A DNA stretch of 49,526 bases from Bacteroidota bacterium (GTDB lineage: Bacteria > Bacteroidota > Bacteroidia > Bacteroidales > VadinHA17): assembly GCA_003250475.1 (NCBI GenBank), contig QKGI01000032.1, positions 1 through 49,526 of the forward strand, written 5' to 3'. The stretch's first letter is position 1. Every line of letters begins with the position of its first letter. A program made the translations under genes and the position numbers. This document shows, in pieces, positions 18,253 through 27,829 of this stretch. The notes under the pieces are model-generated. The model did no database searches and was not told the origin of the DNA. It saw only the letters and a list, made by a program, of their open reading frames with translations.

Positions 18253-18282
18253 TAAAGGTATGAAGTTATCATCTTTCGCAAA
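18253..18282 (-). promoter_or_regulatory. Candidate promoter of bcp-recA (TTTG-18-TACCTTTA)
   Basis: On the minus strand TTTG (complement of 18279-18282) and TACCTTTA (complement of 18253-18260) are 18 bases apart. The promoter reaches into the first codons of the divergent SPOR gene, so the two operons have interleaved control regions. Confidence 0.45.
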
Positions 18283-19882
18283 ATATTTATACCTCCGAGT
18301 TATTAACAGAGAGGTATCCCGGAAGGTCCTGTTCCTTGCCGCTCTCTTTGCATTTGCAGTCCTCGCTGCCATGGCCCAGGAAGGACCTGCAAAACCTTCC
18401 AAAGGTGAGGCCCTGGCGGCATGGGACAGGGGCAACTATGAGCTTGCCTATGAGCATTTCAACGGGTTGCTGCTGCTTTATTCCAGGGATCCCCTGTACA
18501 GGTACTACACAGGTGCCTGCCTTGTTGAGATGGAAAGAGATATTCCCCGGGCGGTGAACCTGCTCGGGTCGGCCATCAACAGCTCTGTGAACTTCAAGAG
18601 CGTGCCTGACGAGGTATGGTTCTTCTATGGTCGTGCCCTGCAGTTGGATGGCAGCTTCGACCAGGCCACGGAGGCTTATAAACGGTTTGAAAAGGATGCC
18701 GGGAGAAAGGTAGCCCAGGGATATGAAGTTCAGAAGTATCTTGAGCAATGCAGCATGAGGCAGGGGGCATTGAGCAGAACCAGCGCGCCCGCAGCCGCTC
18801 CTGCCGCTGTTGCTGTTCCACATCAGGACCAGGCAAAAGAGCAGGTGACAAACAAACAAAGCCAGGACATTCCGGTAGCCAGGGGTGAAGTGAGTGCGGT
18901 GCCCGGTGAGTATTTCATGATCCTTGAAGAGGGGCTTCAGAAACAGCATGAAGCTGACTCACTGAATGGAAGGGTCGAAAAAGATACGCCGGGTTCCGGC
19001 ATAGCAGACACGGGCATACCGGGAGAGGAGCAGGGAAGAGATGAAGGCCTGGCCGGCAGGGCTGCAGAGAGCCAGAAAAAGGCTGACAGCCTCTTCCTCA
19101 AGCTGGGAAATAATAACAAAACTACCCGTGAACAACCTTCAACACCTGTGGCAGAGCCGACACCCTCACATCTTCTGTCTCGTTTTGAGGTGCGCAATGT
19201 GCAGACATACAGTGAGGGAAATCCAGTCCCTGTTGACATTGATATGCCCCCGGGCCTGATCTATTCCATTCAGATTGCTGCCTTCAGGAATGTGGTTTCT
19301 CCCTCTCTGTTCCGCGGATTAAACCCGGTCTATGGCAGATTGAAGAAAGAAAACGGCACAACATACTATTACACAGGGTTTTTCCGCAGGCTTAATGATG
19401 CAAGACTGGCACTTCCTGAAGCCAGAAAAACAGGTTTTCCGGATGCTTTCATCATAGCCCTGATGGATGGGACACAGGTATCGATGGAAAGAGCGGCCCT
19501 GCTTGAGAAGGAATGGTCTGATAAACCTGTTGAAGGCCAGGACCGCGTGACGGCAGAAAATAACAGCCAGGAACCGACGGTGCCGGTAGTTACTCTCTCT
19601 TTCAGGGCTGAAGTAATGCGTATAACCAAACCCGTTAAGCCGGAAATGGTTGAGAAGCTGGAGCTGCTTGCCGGCAACAGGGGCCTTGATATGATTGAAA
19701 ACAATGTGGGCGAAACAGTGGTTCTCATCGGTAATTTTATTACATTTGAAAGCGCTGACGATTATGTCTCACTGCTGATACGTAATGGCTACAGCACAGC
19801 CAGGGTTGCCGCCTATGTCGGTATGAAGGAGATACCGGTGGAAGTGGCAAGGGAACTGTTAAGCAAACCGCCTGATGACTAA
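18260..19882 (+). CDS. TPR and SPOR-domain cell-envelope protein
   Basis: 540 residues from ATG 18260, chosen because the -7 box lies too close to ATG 18245. A hydrophobic signal or anchor (VLFLAALFAFAVLAAMAQ) ends near residue 40. Two TPR-like helical repeats follow (about 45-160), then a low-complexity Ala/Pro/Glu-rich linker. A SPOR domain (YSIQIAAFRNVVSPSLFRGL, then TYYYTGFFRRLNDAR) and a second SPOR-like repeat lie near the C-terminus. SPOR domains bind denuded peptidoglycan at division sites. It overlaps clpS by 8 bases and leads the operon. Confidence 0.75.
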   Translation: MKLSSFAKYLYLRVINREVSRKVLFLAALFAFAVLAAMAQEGPAKPSKGEALAAWDRGNYELAYEHFNGLLLLYSRDPLYRYYTGACLVEMERDIPRAVNLLGSAINSSVNFKSVPDEVWFFYGRALQLDGSFDQATEAYKRFEKDAGRKVAQGYEVQKYLEQCSMRQGALSRTSAPAAAPAAVAVPHQDQAKEQVTNKQSQDIPVARGEVSAVPGEYFMILEEGLQKQHEADSLNGRVEKDTPGSGIADTGIPGEEQGRDEGLAGRAAESQKKADSLFLKLGNNNKTTREQPSTPVAEPTPSHLLSRFEVRNVQTYSEGNPVPVDIDMPPGLIYSIQIAAFRNVVSPSLFRGLNPVYGRLKKENGTTYYYTGFFRRLNDARLALPEARKTGFPDAFIIALMDGTQVSMERAALLEKEWSDKPVEGQDRVTAENNSQEPTVPVVTLSFRAEVMRITKPVKPEMVEKLELLAGNRGLDMIENNVGETVVLIGNFITFESADDYVSLLIRNGYSTARVAAYVGMKEIPVEVARELLSKPPDD

Positions 19883-20144
19883 GAGAGCACCAAAGCCACA
19901 TGACAACAGGAACAGTCAGGATAACGAAAGGTCTCTTCTCCTGATAAATGACAGTGTCAACAGCTTTGACCATGTTATCAAATCACTCGTTGAAGTATGC
20001 GGTCATGATGAGATACAGGCTGAACAATGTGCTGTACTGACACATATAAAGGGTGGGTGCATAGTCAAAATAGGAGATGTCCTGACCCTGGAGAATATGA
20101 GTATCAGGCTCAGGGAACGTAGCCTCGACACTGTAGTGATATAA
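19875..20144 (+). CDS. clpS: ClpS-like adaptor of the Clp protease
   Basis: 89 residues. The core LLLINDSVNSFDHVIKSLVEVCGHDEIQAEQCAVLTHIKGGC matches the ClpS fold, which delivers N-degron substrates to ClpA or ClpC. The usual Asn-Asp pair of the N-degron pocket is present as IND. It lies inside the SPOR-nfeD-floA operon with an 8-base overlap upstream and a 13-base gap downstream. Confidence 0.85.
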   Translation: MTKRAPKPHDNRNSQDNERSLLLINDSVNSFDHVIKSLVEVCGHDEIQAEQCAVLTHIKGGCIVKIGDVLTLENMSIRLRERSLDTVVI

Positions 20145-20157
20145 AAAAATCAAAGAG

Positions 20158-20640
20158 ATGTCTCTCGGACTTATAATATTCCTCATATTACTGGGCCTGA
20201 TGCTCTTCATTGTGGAGTTCATGCTGATCCCGGGTGTAACAGTGGCAGGTATCGGAGGGGCAGTATGCCTTGTCACGGGTATTGTCTTTTCATTCATAAC
20301 CTTCGGAACAGGAACAGGTCTCCTGGTACTTGGCATAACTGTCCTTATAATGGTTGTGATGACTGTATTGATGCTTAAGGCGGGCACGTGGAAGAAATTT
20401 ATGCTCAAGACTGCCATTGACAGTAAAGTAGATACGGTGGGTGCAACCGAAGGAAAAGTAAAACCGGGAGACAGGGGGGTGACGGTGACACGGCTGGCCC
20501 CGGGGGGGAAAGTCCTTGTCAACGGTGAATACTATGAGGCAAAATCAATTGATATACTCATCAACCCGAAACAGGAAATAGAGGTTATAAGAATAGATGA
20601 CAACAAACTGATTGTGAAACCAATAAATAAACAGATATGA
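20158..20640 (+). CDS. NfeD-family membrane protein
   Basis: 160 residues. Three or so membrane helices occupy residues 1-75 (with [18 protein letters not shown] typical of NfeD), followed by a small OB-fold domain ([27 protein letters not shown]). NfeD proteins are paired with flotillin-like SPFH proteins, and floA follows here with a 4-base overlap. The pair organises membrane microdomains. The short form lacks the ClpP-like protease domain of long NfeD proteins. Confidence 0.88.
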   Translation: MSLGLIIFLILLGLMLFIVEFMLIPGVTVAGIGGAVCLVTGIVFSFITFGTGTGLLVLGITVLIMVVMTVLMLKAGTWKKFMLKTAIDSKVDTVGATEGKVKPGDRGVTVTRLAPGGKVLVNGEYYEAKSIDILINPKQEIEVIRIDDNKLIVKPINKQI

Positions 20641-21623
20641 GTGGAATAGGCATTTATGTGATTATCATTGTAGGAGCGGTAATACTGCTCTGGATACTCC
20701 TTTACTTCATACCTATCGGACTCTGGTTCCAGGCCCTGGTATCAGGTGTAAGGATAAGCCTGTTACAGCTGATCTTCATGCGATGGAGAAAAGTACCACC
20801 GTCAATAGTGGTCGGCGCTATGATTGAAGCTGACAAAGCAGGACTGAAGCTGAACCGGGATGAGCTGGAAGCGCATTATCTTGCAGGAGGGCATGTGGCA
20901 CAGGTGGTTCATGCACTTGTTTCGGCCAATAAGGCAAATATAGATCTATCGTTTAAAATGGCCACGGCAATTGACCTTGCCGGGAGGGATGTATTCCAGG
21001 CCGTACAGATGTCGGTCAACCCCAAGGTTATTGATACACCCCCTGTCACGGCTGTAGCCCGTGACGGCATTCAGCTGATAGCAAAAGCCAGGGTGACAGT
21101 GAGAGCAAACATCAAACAGCTTGTCGGGGGCGCCGGCGAAGAGACAGTGCTGGCACGAGTGGGAGAAGGAATAGTATCCTCCATAGGTTCTGCTCATAGT
21201 CATAAGGAGGTGCTGGAGAACCCTGACCGTATCAGCAAGACCGTGCTTGAGAAAGGACTTGATGCCGGTACTGCTTTTGAGATTCTTTCAATTGATATTG
21301 CTGATATTGACATAGGGAAGAACATCGGTGCAGTACTGCAGATGGATCAGGCAAATGCTGATAAGAACATCGCCCAGGCAAAAGCCGAGGAACGCCGTGC
21401 CATGGCTGTCGCCCTGGAACAGGAGATGAAAGCCAAGGCTCAGGAGGCACGTGCGAAGGTTATTGAAGCGGAGGTGGAGATACCCCTTGCGATGGCCCAT
21501 GCATTTAAAAGCGGTAATCTCGGTATCATGGATTACTACAGGATGAAGAATATCGAAGCCGATACCAGCATGCGTGATTCAATCTCCAAACCACCGACAT
21601 CAGGAGGGGAGAGGAAGAAATAG
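20637..21623 (+). CDS. floA: Flotillin-like protein FloA
   Basis: 328 residues, usual length for FloA/YqfA. A membrane hairpin occupies about residues 5-50, then the SPFH domain ([50 protein letters not shown]), then an Ala/Glu-rich coiled coil ([33 protein letters not shown]). It scaffolds membrane microdomains with NfeD. It is the last gene of the operon; the TAG stop overlaps the first base of repeat copy R2, and a strong terminator follows. Confidence 0.92.
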   Translation: MSGIGIYVIIIVGAVILLWILLYFIPIGLWFQALVSGVRISLLQLIFMRWRKVPPSIVVGAMIEADKAGLKLNRDELEAHYLAGGHVAQVVHALVSANKANIDLSFKMATAIDLAGRDVFQAVQMSVNPKVIDTPPVTAVARDGIQLIAKARVTVRANIKQLVGGAGEETVLARVGEGIVSSIGSAHSHKEVLENPDRISKTVLEKGLDAGTAFEILSIDIADIDIGKNIGAVLQMDQANADKNIAQAKAEERRAMAVALEQEMKAKAQEARAKVIEAEVEIPLAMAHAFKSGNLGIMDYYRMKNIEADTSMRDSISKPPTSGGERKK

Positions 21624-21662
21624 GTCTGAAGGTCTGAAGTCTGAGGGTCTGAAGGTCTTAAG
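21624..21662 (+). repeat. Dispersed intergenic repeat, copy R2 (short)
   Basis: GGTCTGAA-type units GGTCTGAA, GGTCTGAA, GTCTGAG, GGTCTGAA, GGTCTTAA begin directly at the floA stop codon. The later modules of copies R1, R3 and R4 are absent here. Confidence 0.7.
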
Positions 21663-21675
21663 GCAGAAGTACAGG

Positions 21676-21730
21676 GTCCATAGGAGGTAGTATATATGTT
21701 GTTATACTCCCTCCTGTGGACTTTTTATTT
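21676..21730. terminator. Strong terminator between floA and the M64 peptidase gene
   Basis: GTCCATAGGAGG (21676-21687) pairs with CCTCCTGTGGAC (21710-21721), 12 bases with one wobble, extended by AGTATA/TATACT inside. TTTTTATTTTG follows on the plus strand. Confidence 0.8.
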
Positions 21731-21743
21731 TGTATATATTGAC

Positions 21744-23018
21744 CTACTTCAGATAAAAGAGTATCATCTCCTCTATCGCCCGCTGGCAGACCTCGCAGAA
21801 CGAGTCAACCTGGTTGCTTTTCATACGGCAGTCGAACGAGGGCCTGAATATACCTTTGGCTGAGTACCCGCCACCTTCAAACAGGCCGGTGACACCAATA
21901 TACACTTTGTTGTTCGGTGTCGGAACAGGCACTGATCTTGCTATCAGGTTCTTCCACTTTGAATCAAAATTCACCATTGTTGTGATATTCGGCTCCCAGG
22001 GCTCAACGTCAAGAGGATAGTATTCCACATAGGCTACTCTCGAAGTATAATATTCATCGGCGAGGCCTGCAAATCCATGGCCGAACTCATGAACAAAGAC
22101 CTGGGGTGTGAAAGTATTGTCTGAAGTTACTGCACTGTAGTAGTTATACATACCTCCTCCTCCGTAACGCGGACTGTTGATGAGGATGATTATCTGGTCG
22201 TGCGGAGCCGCAGCAGCATAATCATCTACAGTTCCTAAATCCCGGGTAGTGAGATACCGGTCAACATCAAAAGTATAATAACTTGTGTTGAGGGCCGTAT
22301 TGACATAAATGCCTTCGCCTGGGACATCGGTTCCTGATTCCTGTGAGACAGCCTCCACAGCCCATATGTTTATCCGGTCTTTGTATTTATAAAATGGAGC
22401 CTCGTTAAACAGGAGGTCTGCAAGGCGCTTGACATCAGACCTGAATTTCCCCATCTCCTCCCTGGTGTATCCTTCGGCGATGAATTCCAGGTCAAGTGAT
22501 GTGTGAGGATCGCCTGAGCCGTAGATCCTTGAAGCAAGGGCTGATACGGGGCTTTCCCTTGTTATGAAGTAGCTGGCGGGGTCAATGGTGGTCTCATACA
22601 GCCTGGTGAAAAGACCGTCGCGTCCCCTGATACTCAGGACAAAATTAACCTTGTTCTTCGGGAAGGGGAAGGTCGCCACCTCATGAAAAACCCTTTCCAT
22701 CGATCTGGCCTCTGCTGTCGTCTGCCACTCCTGGTACAGTGTGTTGAAACCCCGCGAATAGATGAGAGTGTTGGTAACAGAATCAAAAACCTCATACCTG
22801 AAATTCCCGTATCCGAAAGGATCCGTCAGATTTGTCAGGGAACCTCCCCAGAAAGGCTCCTCCCTGATTGAAACAGGATAAGCCTTCGTTGTTGTATCGT
22901 TACCCGCCAGCATAAAGTCGAACCTCATGGTACGGTCTGTGAAATAATCATCAAATACCAGCTGCGCCTGTAATGTCAATGACAGAAATACAAACATTGA
23001 AACCGATATAATTCTCAT
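21744..23018 (-). CDS. Secreted M64-family (IgA-peptidase-like) metallopeptidase
   Basis: 424 residues with a Sec signal peptide (MRIISVSMFVFLSLTLQAQ). The zinc site HEFGH lies at residues 310-314, with Asp321 in the following GLADEYY as the likely third ligand and the mark of the M64 family. The N-terminal half has an N-terminal beta domain usual in Bacteroidota members. The family was named after a Clostridium IgA peptidase, but most members have unknown substrates. It is monocistronic and convergent with floA. Confidence 0.85.
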   Translation of the reverse strand: MRIISVSMFVFLSLTLQAQLVFDDYFTDRTMRFDFMLAGNDTTTKAYPVSIREEPFWGGSLTNLTDPFGYGNFRYEVFDSVTNTLIYSRGFNTLYQEWQTTAEARSMERVFHEVATFPFPKNKVNFVLSIRGRDGLFTRLYETTIDPASYFITRESPVSALASRIYGSGDPHTSLDLEFIAEGYTREEMGKFRSDVKRLADLLFNEAPFYKYKDRINIWAVEAVSQESGTDVPGEGIYVNTALNTSYYTFDVDRYLTTRDLGTVDDYAAAAPHDQIIILINSPRYGGGGMYNYYSAVTSDNTFTPQVFVHEFGHGFAGLADEYYTSRVAYVEYYPLDVEPWEPNITTMVNFDSKWKNLIARSVPVPTPNNKVYIGVTGLFEGGGYSAKGIFRPSFDCRMKSNQVDSFCEVCQRAIEEMILFYLK

Positions 23019-23109
23019 AATTTGACAGTTTTATCCGTAAAGGTAATAAAGAGGCAACCATAAAAAAAGATAATTTGTAATTTCACAGCGGCAATTAAAA
23101 ACTGATGGC

Positions 23110-24354
23110 ATGTTCCGGTCCCTTGATCCTGTTATGACAGTCAGAGAGTTCCTGGCAAGCCTGGGAATGTCGGCACCGGCAGTCTCCTGGGTCAGTACGG
23201 TTATCCTGGTACTGGCTGTGATTCTGCTGGCCTGGCTATCGAAGATCTTTACAAGGTTGATACTGGAGAGGTTCTTTACTGTGCTGGTGAAAAGATCAAG
23301 GTCGGTATATGACGACAAATTCCTTGAGACCAGGATGTTCAGGCGACTGGCGATGATCGTTCCGGGTGTGATTGTGTATTATCTCTCTTCCTGGTTACTT
23401 CGTGAGAATCCGGGCTGGCTGATTTTCATACACAAGACGGCAGCCGTCTATATTGTTGTATACTCAACACTGACGCTTGCCTCTTTCATAGAGGGCTGGC
23501 ACAGGGTTTACCTGATGCAGCCTATTTCGAGCGGCAGGTCGATAAAACCTTATGTTCAGGTGGCGAAGGTCCTGTTAGGTTTTACAGGTATCCTGATCAT
23601 TATCTCAATCATCTTCAGGATCTCTCTTAACAGTGTCATAACAGGACTAGGCGTTGCTACCGCCGTTCTGGCAGTGGTCTTCAAGGATACCCTGCTTGGC
23701 CTTGTTGCCAGTGTCCAGCTGGCATCCAACAATATGGTCAAGCTGGGCGACTGGATAACCATTCCCGGACGTAATATAGATGGAACTGTCATCGACATGA
23801 CCCTCTATACGGTCAAGGTAGAGAACTTTGATAAAACCATAAATACTGTTCCTACCTATGCCCTCATCTCCGAATCGTTCCAGAACTGGAAAGGGATGGA
23901 GGACTCCGGGGTAAGAAGGATCAAGCGTGAGATACGTATCGATGCCAGGTCTGTGACATTTCTGACGCCTGACCTCCTGGATGTTGTAGCCCGGAGACCT
24001 TTGATGGATAAATGGCTCCGCGATAATAATCAGGAAATAGAAGCTGTCAGGAAGGGAGAGGTAACCTCCCTCACCAACCTGGGAGTCTTCAGGGCTTATA
24101 TCGTGGCATACCTTCTAAATCACAGGGATATCGACCCGAAAATGCCTGTTATGGTACGCGATATGCCGCCTGCCGGATCAGGAATCCCGGTAGAGGTTTA
24201 CTGCTTCAGCAGGATCAATTCATGGGTGCCGTTCGAAGGGGTTCAGTCACTGGTCATGGAGTATGTCTATGCTGTTGCCGGGCAGTTCGGGCTGAAATTA
24301 TTTCAGAGTCCTTCCGGAAGTGATATTGAAGGACTTAAAAGAAACATTAATTAA
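23110..24354 (+). CDS. Mechanosensitive ion channel, MscS family (YbdG/MscM-like)
   Basis: 414 residues, matching E. coli YbdG (about 415) in length and organisation. Five membrane helices precede the pore helix and beta domain. The pore-to-beta-domain stretch VFKDTLLGLVASVQLASNNMVKLGDWI is typical, followed by DGTVIDMTLYTVKVENFDKTINTVPTY and SFQNWKGMEDSGVRRIKR. It releases solutes under osmotic down-shock. A transaldolase-like gene follows after 12 bases, so they share a transcript. Confidence 0.88.
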   Translation: MFRSLDPVMTVREFLASLGMSAPAVSWVSTVILVLAVILLAWLSKIFTRLILERFFTVLVKRSRSVYDDKFLETRMFRRLAMIVPGVIVYYLSSWLLRENPGWLIFIHKTAAVYIVVYSTLTLASFIEGWHRVYLMQPISSGRSIKPYVQVAKVLLGFTGILIIISIIFRISLNSVITGLGVATAVLAVVFKDTLLGLVASVQLASNNMVKLGDWITIPGRNIDGTVIDMTLYTVKVENFDKTINTVPTYALISESFQNWKGMEDSGVRRIKREIRIDARSVTFLTPDLLDVVARRPLMDKWLRDNNQEIEAVRKGEVTSLTNLGVFRAYIVAYLLNHRDIDPKMPVMVRDMPPAGSGIPVEVYCFSRINSWVPFEGVQSLVMEYVYAVAGQFGLKLFQSPSGSDIEGLKRNIN

Positions 24355-24366
24355 ATACAATAAGAT

Positions 24367-25605
24367 ATGAGCGGAACCTTCAATGACAAGCTGACAACAT
24401 TCATCAAAGCCGGAATAAATGACAATCCGGTCTCCTTAAGACATGACCCCTTCTGGCAGTCGTTGCGTTCAACCGGCACCGAGCTCTGGCTTGACACAGG
24501 CGATATGGAAGAGGCGGAGGCCAACTGGACAGCGGAGATGACTGCCCTGACTACCAATAATACCCTGATCAATAATGAAATTCAAAAGGGTATTTATGAC
24601 GATTTTGTTCCCAGGGCTGTGGATCTTGTTAGTCATCTGCCTCTGAACGAGCAGGTAAAGGAGATAGCATTTATCCTTAATGCCCGTCACGGGTTACGGC
24701 TTGCCGGGAAGTTCGGGGGAATGGTCAGCGTGGAATTGCACACCGACACAGCTTATGATATCGATGCCATAATCTCATACGGATTGCGTTACAGGGATAT
24801 CTGCCCTGATCAGTTTATTGTCAAGGTGCCCTATACACCGGAAGGCCTCATCGGGGCACGCCGCCTGCGTGAAAAAGGTGTCAGGATAAACTTTACCCTT
24901 GAGTTCAGTGCGAGGCAGAATGCACTAGTAACGCTCGTGGCCAGGCCTGACTATCTGAATGTCTTCCTTGGTAGGATTGGTGCGTTCATAGCTGATAATA
25001 AGATTGGTGAAGGCAGCGGTGCCGGCGAGAATGCTGTACTTTCGTCACAGATGTGGGTCACCAGGCTCTCAGCGGAAAACAGCTGGAAGACAAGACAGAT
25101 TGCTGCCAGCCTGAGGAACTATACCCAGCTGGACCTTCTTGCAGGAACAGACGTATACACCATGCCGCCAAAGGTAGCCGCTGCCGGACGTAAATCCCTT
25201 GCCGGACTGTTTGAAAGCAAGCTCGGTAAATTGTATGATGTCCCTCTCAACGATGCTGCGGCAGGACTGGCCATAGAGAAGTTCTGGGAGGTGCCGGCAA
25301 GCGTTGTCAACCTTGGCAGGCAGATCAACAGGCAGGTCCCGGTGACAGGAAAACAGATAGTGGAGATGGCTCATGAGGCAGGATTGGGAGACATGTTCCC
25401 GGCGATGAGTGCCGCGGAGAACGAACGTATTGCCGCAGAAGGAAAGATCCCCGTGGTGTCGTCGTGGAGGGAAAGACTTATCTCCGGGGAACTGGCCCCT
25501 GACACTCTTCTTACTCTGGCCGGCCTGGCCTCCTTTACCGCCGACCAGCGTCAGCTTGACGACAGGATAAGGGGGATAATAGGGTCTGAAGGTCGGAAGG
25601 TCTGA
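24367..25605 (+). CDS. Transaldolase-family protein, large form
   Basis: 412 residues, larger than fructose-6-phosphate aldolase or ordinary transaldolase. The Schiff-base lysine is Lys153 in FIVKVPYTPEGL; WLDTGD at residues 41-46 is the equivalent of the first conserved Asp block, and TTNNTL follows. It probably transfers a dihydroxyacetone unit between sugar phosphates, though this group has no settled substrate. The last eight codons (GSEGRKV and stop) come from the GGTCTGAA repeat R3, so the natural C-terminus has been rewritten by the repeat. Co-transcribed with the channel gene. Confidence 0.78.
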   Translation: MSGTFNDKLTTFIKAGINDNPVSLRHDPFWQSLRSTGTELWLDTGDMEEAEANWTAEMTALTTNNTLINNEIQKGIYDDFVPRAVDLVSHLPLNEQVKEIAFILNARHGLRLAGKFGGMVSVELHTDTAYDIDAIISYGLRYRDICPDQFIVKVPYTPEGLIGARRLREKGVRINFTLEFSARQNALVTLVARPDYLNVFLGRIGAFIADNKIGEGSGAGENAVLSSQMWVTRLSAENSWKTRQIAASLRNYTQLDLLAGTDVYTMPPKVAAAGRKSLAGLFESKLGKLYDVPLNDAAAGLAIEKFWEVPASVVNLGRQINRQVPVTGKQIVEMAHEAGLGDMFPAMSAAENERIAAEGKIPVVSSWRERLISGELAPDTLLTLAGLASFTADQRQLDDRIRGIIGSEGRKV

Positions 25606-25730
25606 AGGTCTGAAGGTCTCGTGTCTGTCACCCCGCGGTCCGGGGCTCTGTCATGCGGTCATGCGGTCATGCAGTCCTGTCGGGGCGTAGCGGAGTTCAT
25701 CGACTGTTAGGTCTGGATGGTCTGTGCCGC
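25583..25730 (+). repeat. Dispersed modular intergenic repeat, copy R3
   Basis: Begins inside the transaldolase reading frame with GGTCTGAA, GGTCGGAA, GGTCTGAA, GGTCTGAA units, continues with GTCATGCGGTCATGCGGTCATGCAGTC, and ends with CGGGGCGTAGCGGAGTTCATCGACTGTTAGGTC, related to R4 30938-30975. It separates convergent genes and holds no gene. Confidence 0.7.
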
Positions 25731-26474
25731 CTAACTGCTTCGTTGCCGGGTGATCTCATACAGGAGGATGCCTGCTGAAACCGAGACGTTGAGAGAGCCT
25801 ATCGTGCCGGTTATGGGGATTGAGACCTGCTCGTCGGATAATACTGAAAGCTCACGGCTGATACCCTTCTCCTCCGAGCCGAGGATAATGACAGCAGGGC
25901 CGGTCAGGCCTGCACTGCTGACCTTCTTCTCTGCCTTTTCAGTAGCCGCAACAGCCTTCAGTCCCGAATCCTTGAGATAATTGAGGCACCTGGTCAGGCT
26001 CTTTACCCGACATACCGGGAAGGTACTCAGAGCCCCTGCAGAGGCTTTGACTGCATCGGCTGATATCCTTGCAGAGTTTCTTTCAGGTATTATGACAGCA
26101 TGGGCTCCGAAACAGAGGGCAGAACGTACTATAGCCCCGAAGTTACGTACATCGCTCACACTGTCAAGCATAAGCAGCAACGGGTCGTTCCCCTCTTCAA
26201 AGATCCTTGGCAGTAAGTTCTCAATATTCTGAAATTCTATAGCTGAGAGCCAGGCAATAACACCCTGGTGGTTTTTACGGGTAATATAATCAAGCTTCTC
26301 CGGCGGAACGACCTGCCAGGGCACATTGAACTCATTCACCATCTGCATAAGCTCGTGATACTGCCCTCCCCGCAGTCCCCTGCGCACCAGAACACGGTCA
26401 ATATGCCTGCCACCCTTAATTGCCTCCATGACCGGGTGCATGCCAAAGATGAATTCTTTTTCACTGTGTATCAT
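25731..26474 (-). CDS. rlmB: 23S rRNA 2'-O-ribose methyltransferase RlmB/TrmH family
   Basis: 247 residues. An N-terminal RNA-binding substrate domain (FGMHPVMEAIKGGRHIDRVLVRRG) precedes the SPOUT knot domain with the three family motifs: DSVSDVRNFGAIVRSALCFGA, ILGSEEKGIS and IPITGTIGSLNVSVSAGILLYE. RlmB methylates G2251 of 23S rRNA; close homologues act at tRNA G18. It overlaps the GWxTD gene by 4 bases and is the last gene of a four-gene minus-strand operon. Confidence 0.9.
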   Translation of the reverse strand: MIHSEKEFIFGMHPVMEAIKGGRHIDRVLVRRGLRGGQYHELMQMVNEFNVPWQVVPPEKLDYITRKNHQGVIAWLSAIEFQNIENLLPRIFEEGNDPLLLMLDSVSDVRNFGAIVRSALCFGAHAVIIPERNSARISADAVKASAGALSTFPVCRVKSLTRCLNYLKDSGLKAVAATEKAEKKVSSAGLTGPAVIILGSEEKGISRELSVLSDEQVSIPITGTIGSLNVSVSAGILLYEITRQRSS

Positions 26475-27808
26475 TGGAGCTCCTCCGGATTGTCGAGCCT
26501 GAACACCTTGCCTTCACGCCACCTGGCTATAGCAATGTCCCAGTAACTTACAGGAGTGGAGGCACGATTAAGTACAAAATCGTTTTCTGAGAATATGTTC
26601 TTCTGTTTTCGGAAGTTGAACCACAGGTATTGATCTTCAACCGTATAACGTGATCCCCACCTGCTTTTTACAGGAGGCTTACGGTAACCCCAGCTCTCTC
26701 CTTCGGCATTCTTGTATACCTTGTCAGGCGGACCGTAGATAATGTAGATCATACCTCTGTCAGTCAGCCATCCGGCTTTGTATGAACTGAAGTAATAATT
26801 TGAAAAGAGGGTGCGGTTATAGTAAATCCTTATCAGCTCCTTTGATCTCTCTATACTCCCTGTACGGGCTAGCCAGAAATTGTCAAGAGCCAGTTTAGGC
26901 TTCTCGGCAGTAAGCATTTCATCCATCTCCTGCGGTGTTGCCATGTAGGACAATGGAGGTATCATAGTTTCCGGACTGGTCATCGAAGGATAATCCTGCC
27001 CGAAATTATACAATACCAGTCCCTCACGGATAAGGCTGTCAGGTGAGACCATATAGATGCCCTCCCCGGGGAACATAAGGGGTAAAGTGTCTGAGTAGGG
27101 CAGGGGCACTATGACTTCAGGCTCCTGAGTGAGGGTAACTTCGGGAAGAATTGTCGACGGGGCAGGAGGGATATCCTTTACTGGCTTGTAGAAGAAGATC
27201 CATAAAGTATCGGGTTGCAGTGAGGGACAGAGGACATTGATGTACTGATCTCTTTTTACCAGGTAACTGTTAAGTTCTCTTTTGCTGAAATGATCACGTA
27301 TCTTATAGTTCAGCCTGCTGTATATGCCCGTCCGTTCAAAGTCAATGAAAGTCTGCAGGGTACGTTGCCGTATAAGGTCAATAATCTTTACCTCTGCTGT
27401 ATAGGAACCTCCATCATGGGTTGTCAACGGCACCCGGAAGGCATAATCACCACCTATCTCTTCCCGTTTCAGGTCATACTTGAAGGTGGCCGTATCAACA
27501 AGCATACCTCCGGCAGTATTGTCATGCAGTCTTACAGAAATGAGCGTTGAGGCCATCGGAACACCTTCGGGATTTGCCTCGCTGAAATAAAACTCACCTC
27601 TCCTGATACTGATGGTTATTACCGATGTTGTGGCGTCCTCGTCATAAACCGTTATATAAGGAGTGAATACATTTCTGGCAGGGTTATAAAGATAGGACAT
27701 GTCCTTGGTGTCAATGGCGTTCTGTGTCACCGAGCAGGACCAGAGAAGCGCTGCCACGGTAACAACCATTGTGACCGCGGCCGTTTTATCTATAAGACGT
27801 CTTAACAT
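26471..27808 (-). CDS. GWxTD-domain protein, exported
   Basis: 445 residues with an N-terminal signal or anchor and a lipobox-like LLWSCS (Cys near residue 25). The defining AGWLTDRGMIYIIYGPPDKVYKN segment of the GWxTD family lies near residue 345-370. The region before it is a beta-rich domain. The family is common in Bacteroidota; its role is unknown, and some members are linked to gliding or secretion. It lies between the thioesterase and rlmB in the operon. Confidence 0.8.
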   Translation of the reverse strand: MLRRLIDKTAAVTMVVTVAALLWSCSVTQNAIDTKDMSYLYNPARNVFTPYITVYDEDATTSVITISIRRGEFYFSEANPEGVPMASTLISVRLHDNTAGGMLVDTATFKYDLKREEIGGDYAFRVPLTTHDGGSYTAEVKIIDLIRQRTLQTFIDFERTGIYSRLNYKIRDHFSKRELNSYLVKRDQYINVLCPSLQPDTLWIFFYKPVKDIPPAPSTILPEVTLTQEPEVIVPLPYSDTLPLMFPGEGIYMVSPDSLIREGLVLYNFGQDYPSMTSPETMIPPLSYMATPQEMDEMLTAEKPKLALDNFWLARTGSIERSKELIRIYYNRTLFSNYYFSSYKAGWLTDRGMIYIIYGPPDKVYKNAEGESWGYRKPPVKSRWGSRYTVEDQYLWFNFRKQKNIFSENDFVLNRASTPVSYWDIAIARWREGKVFRLDNPEELQ

Positions 27809-27829
27809 GTCATAAAGTTAATAAAGATT

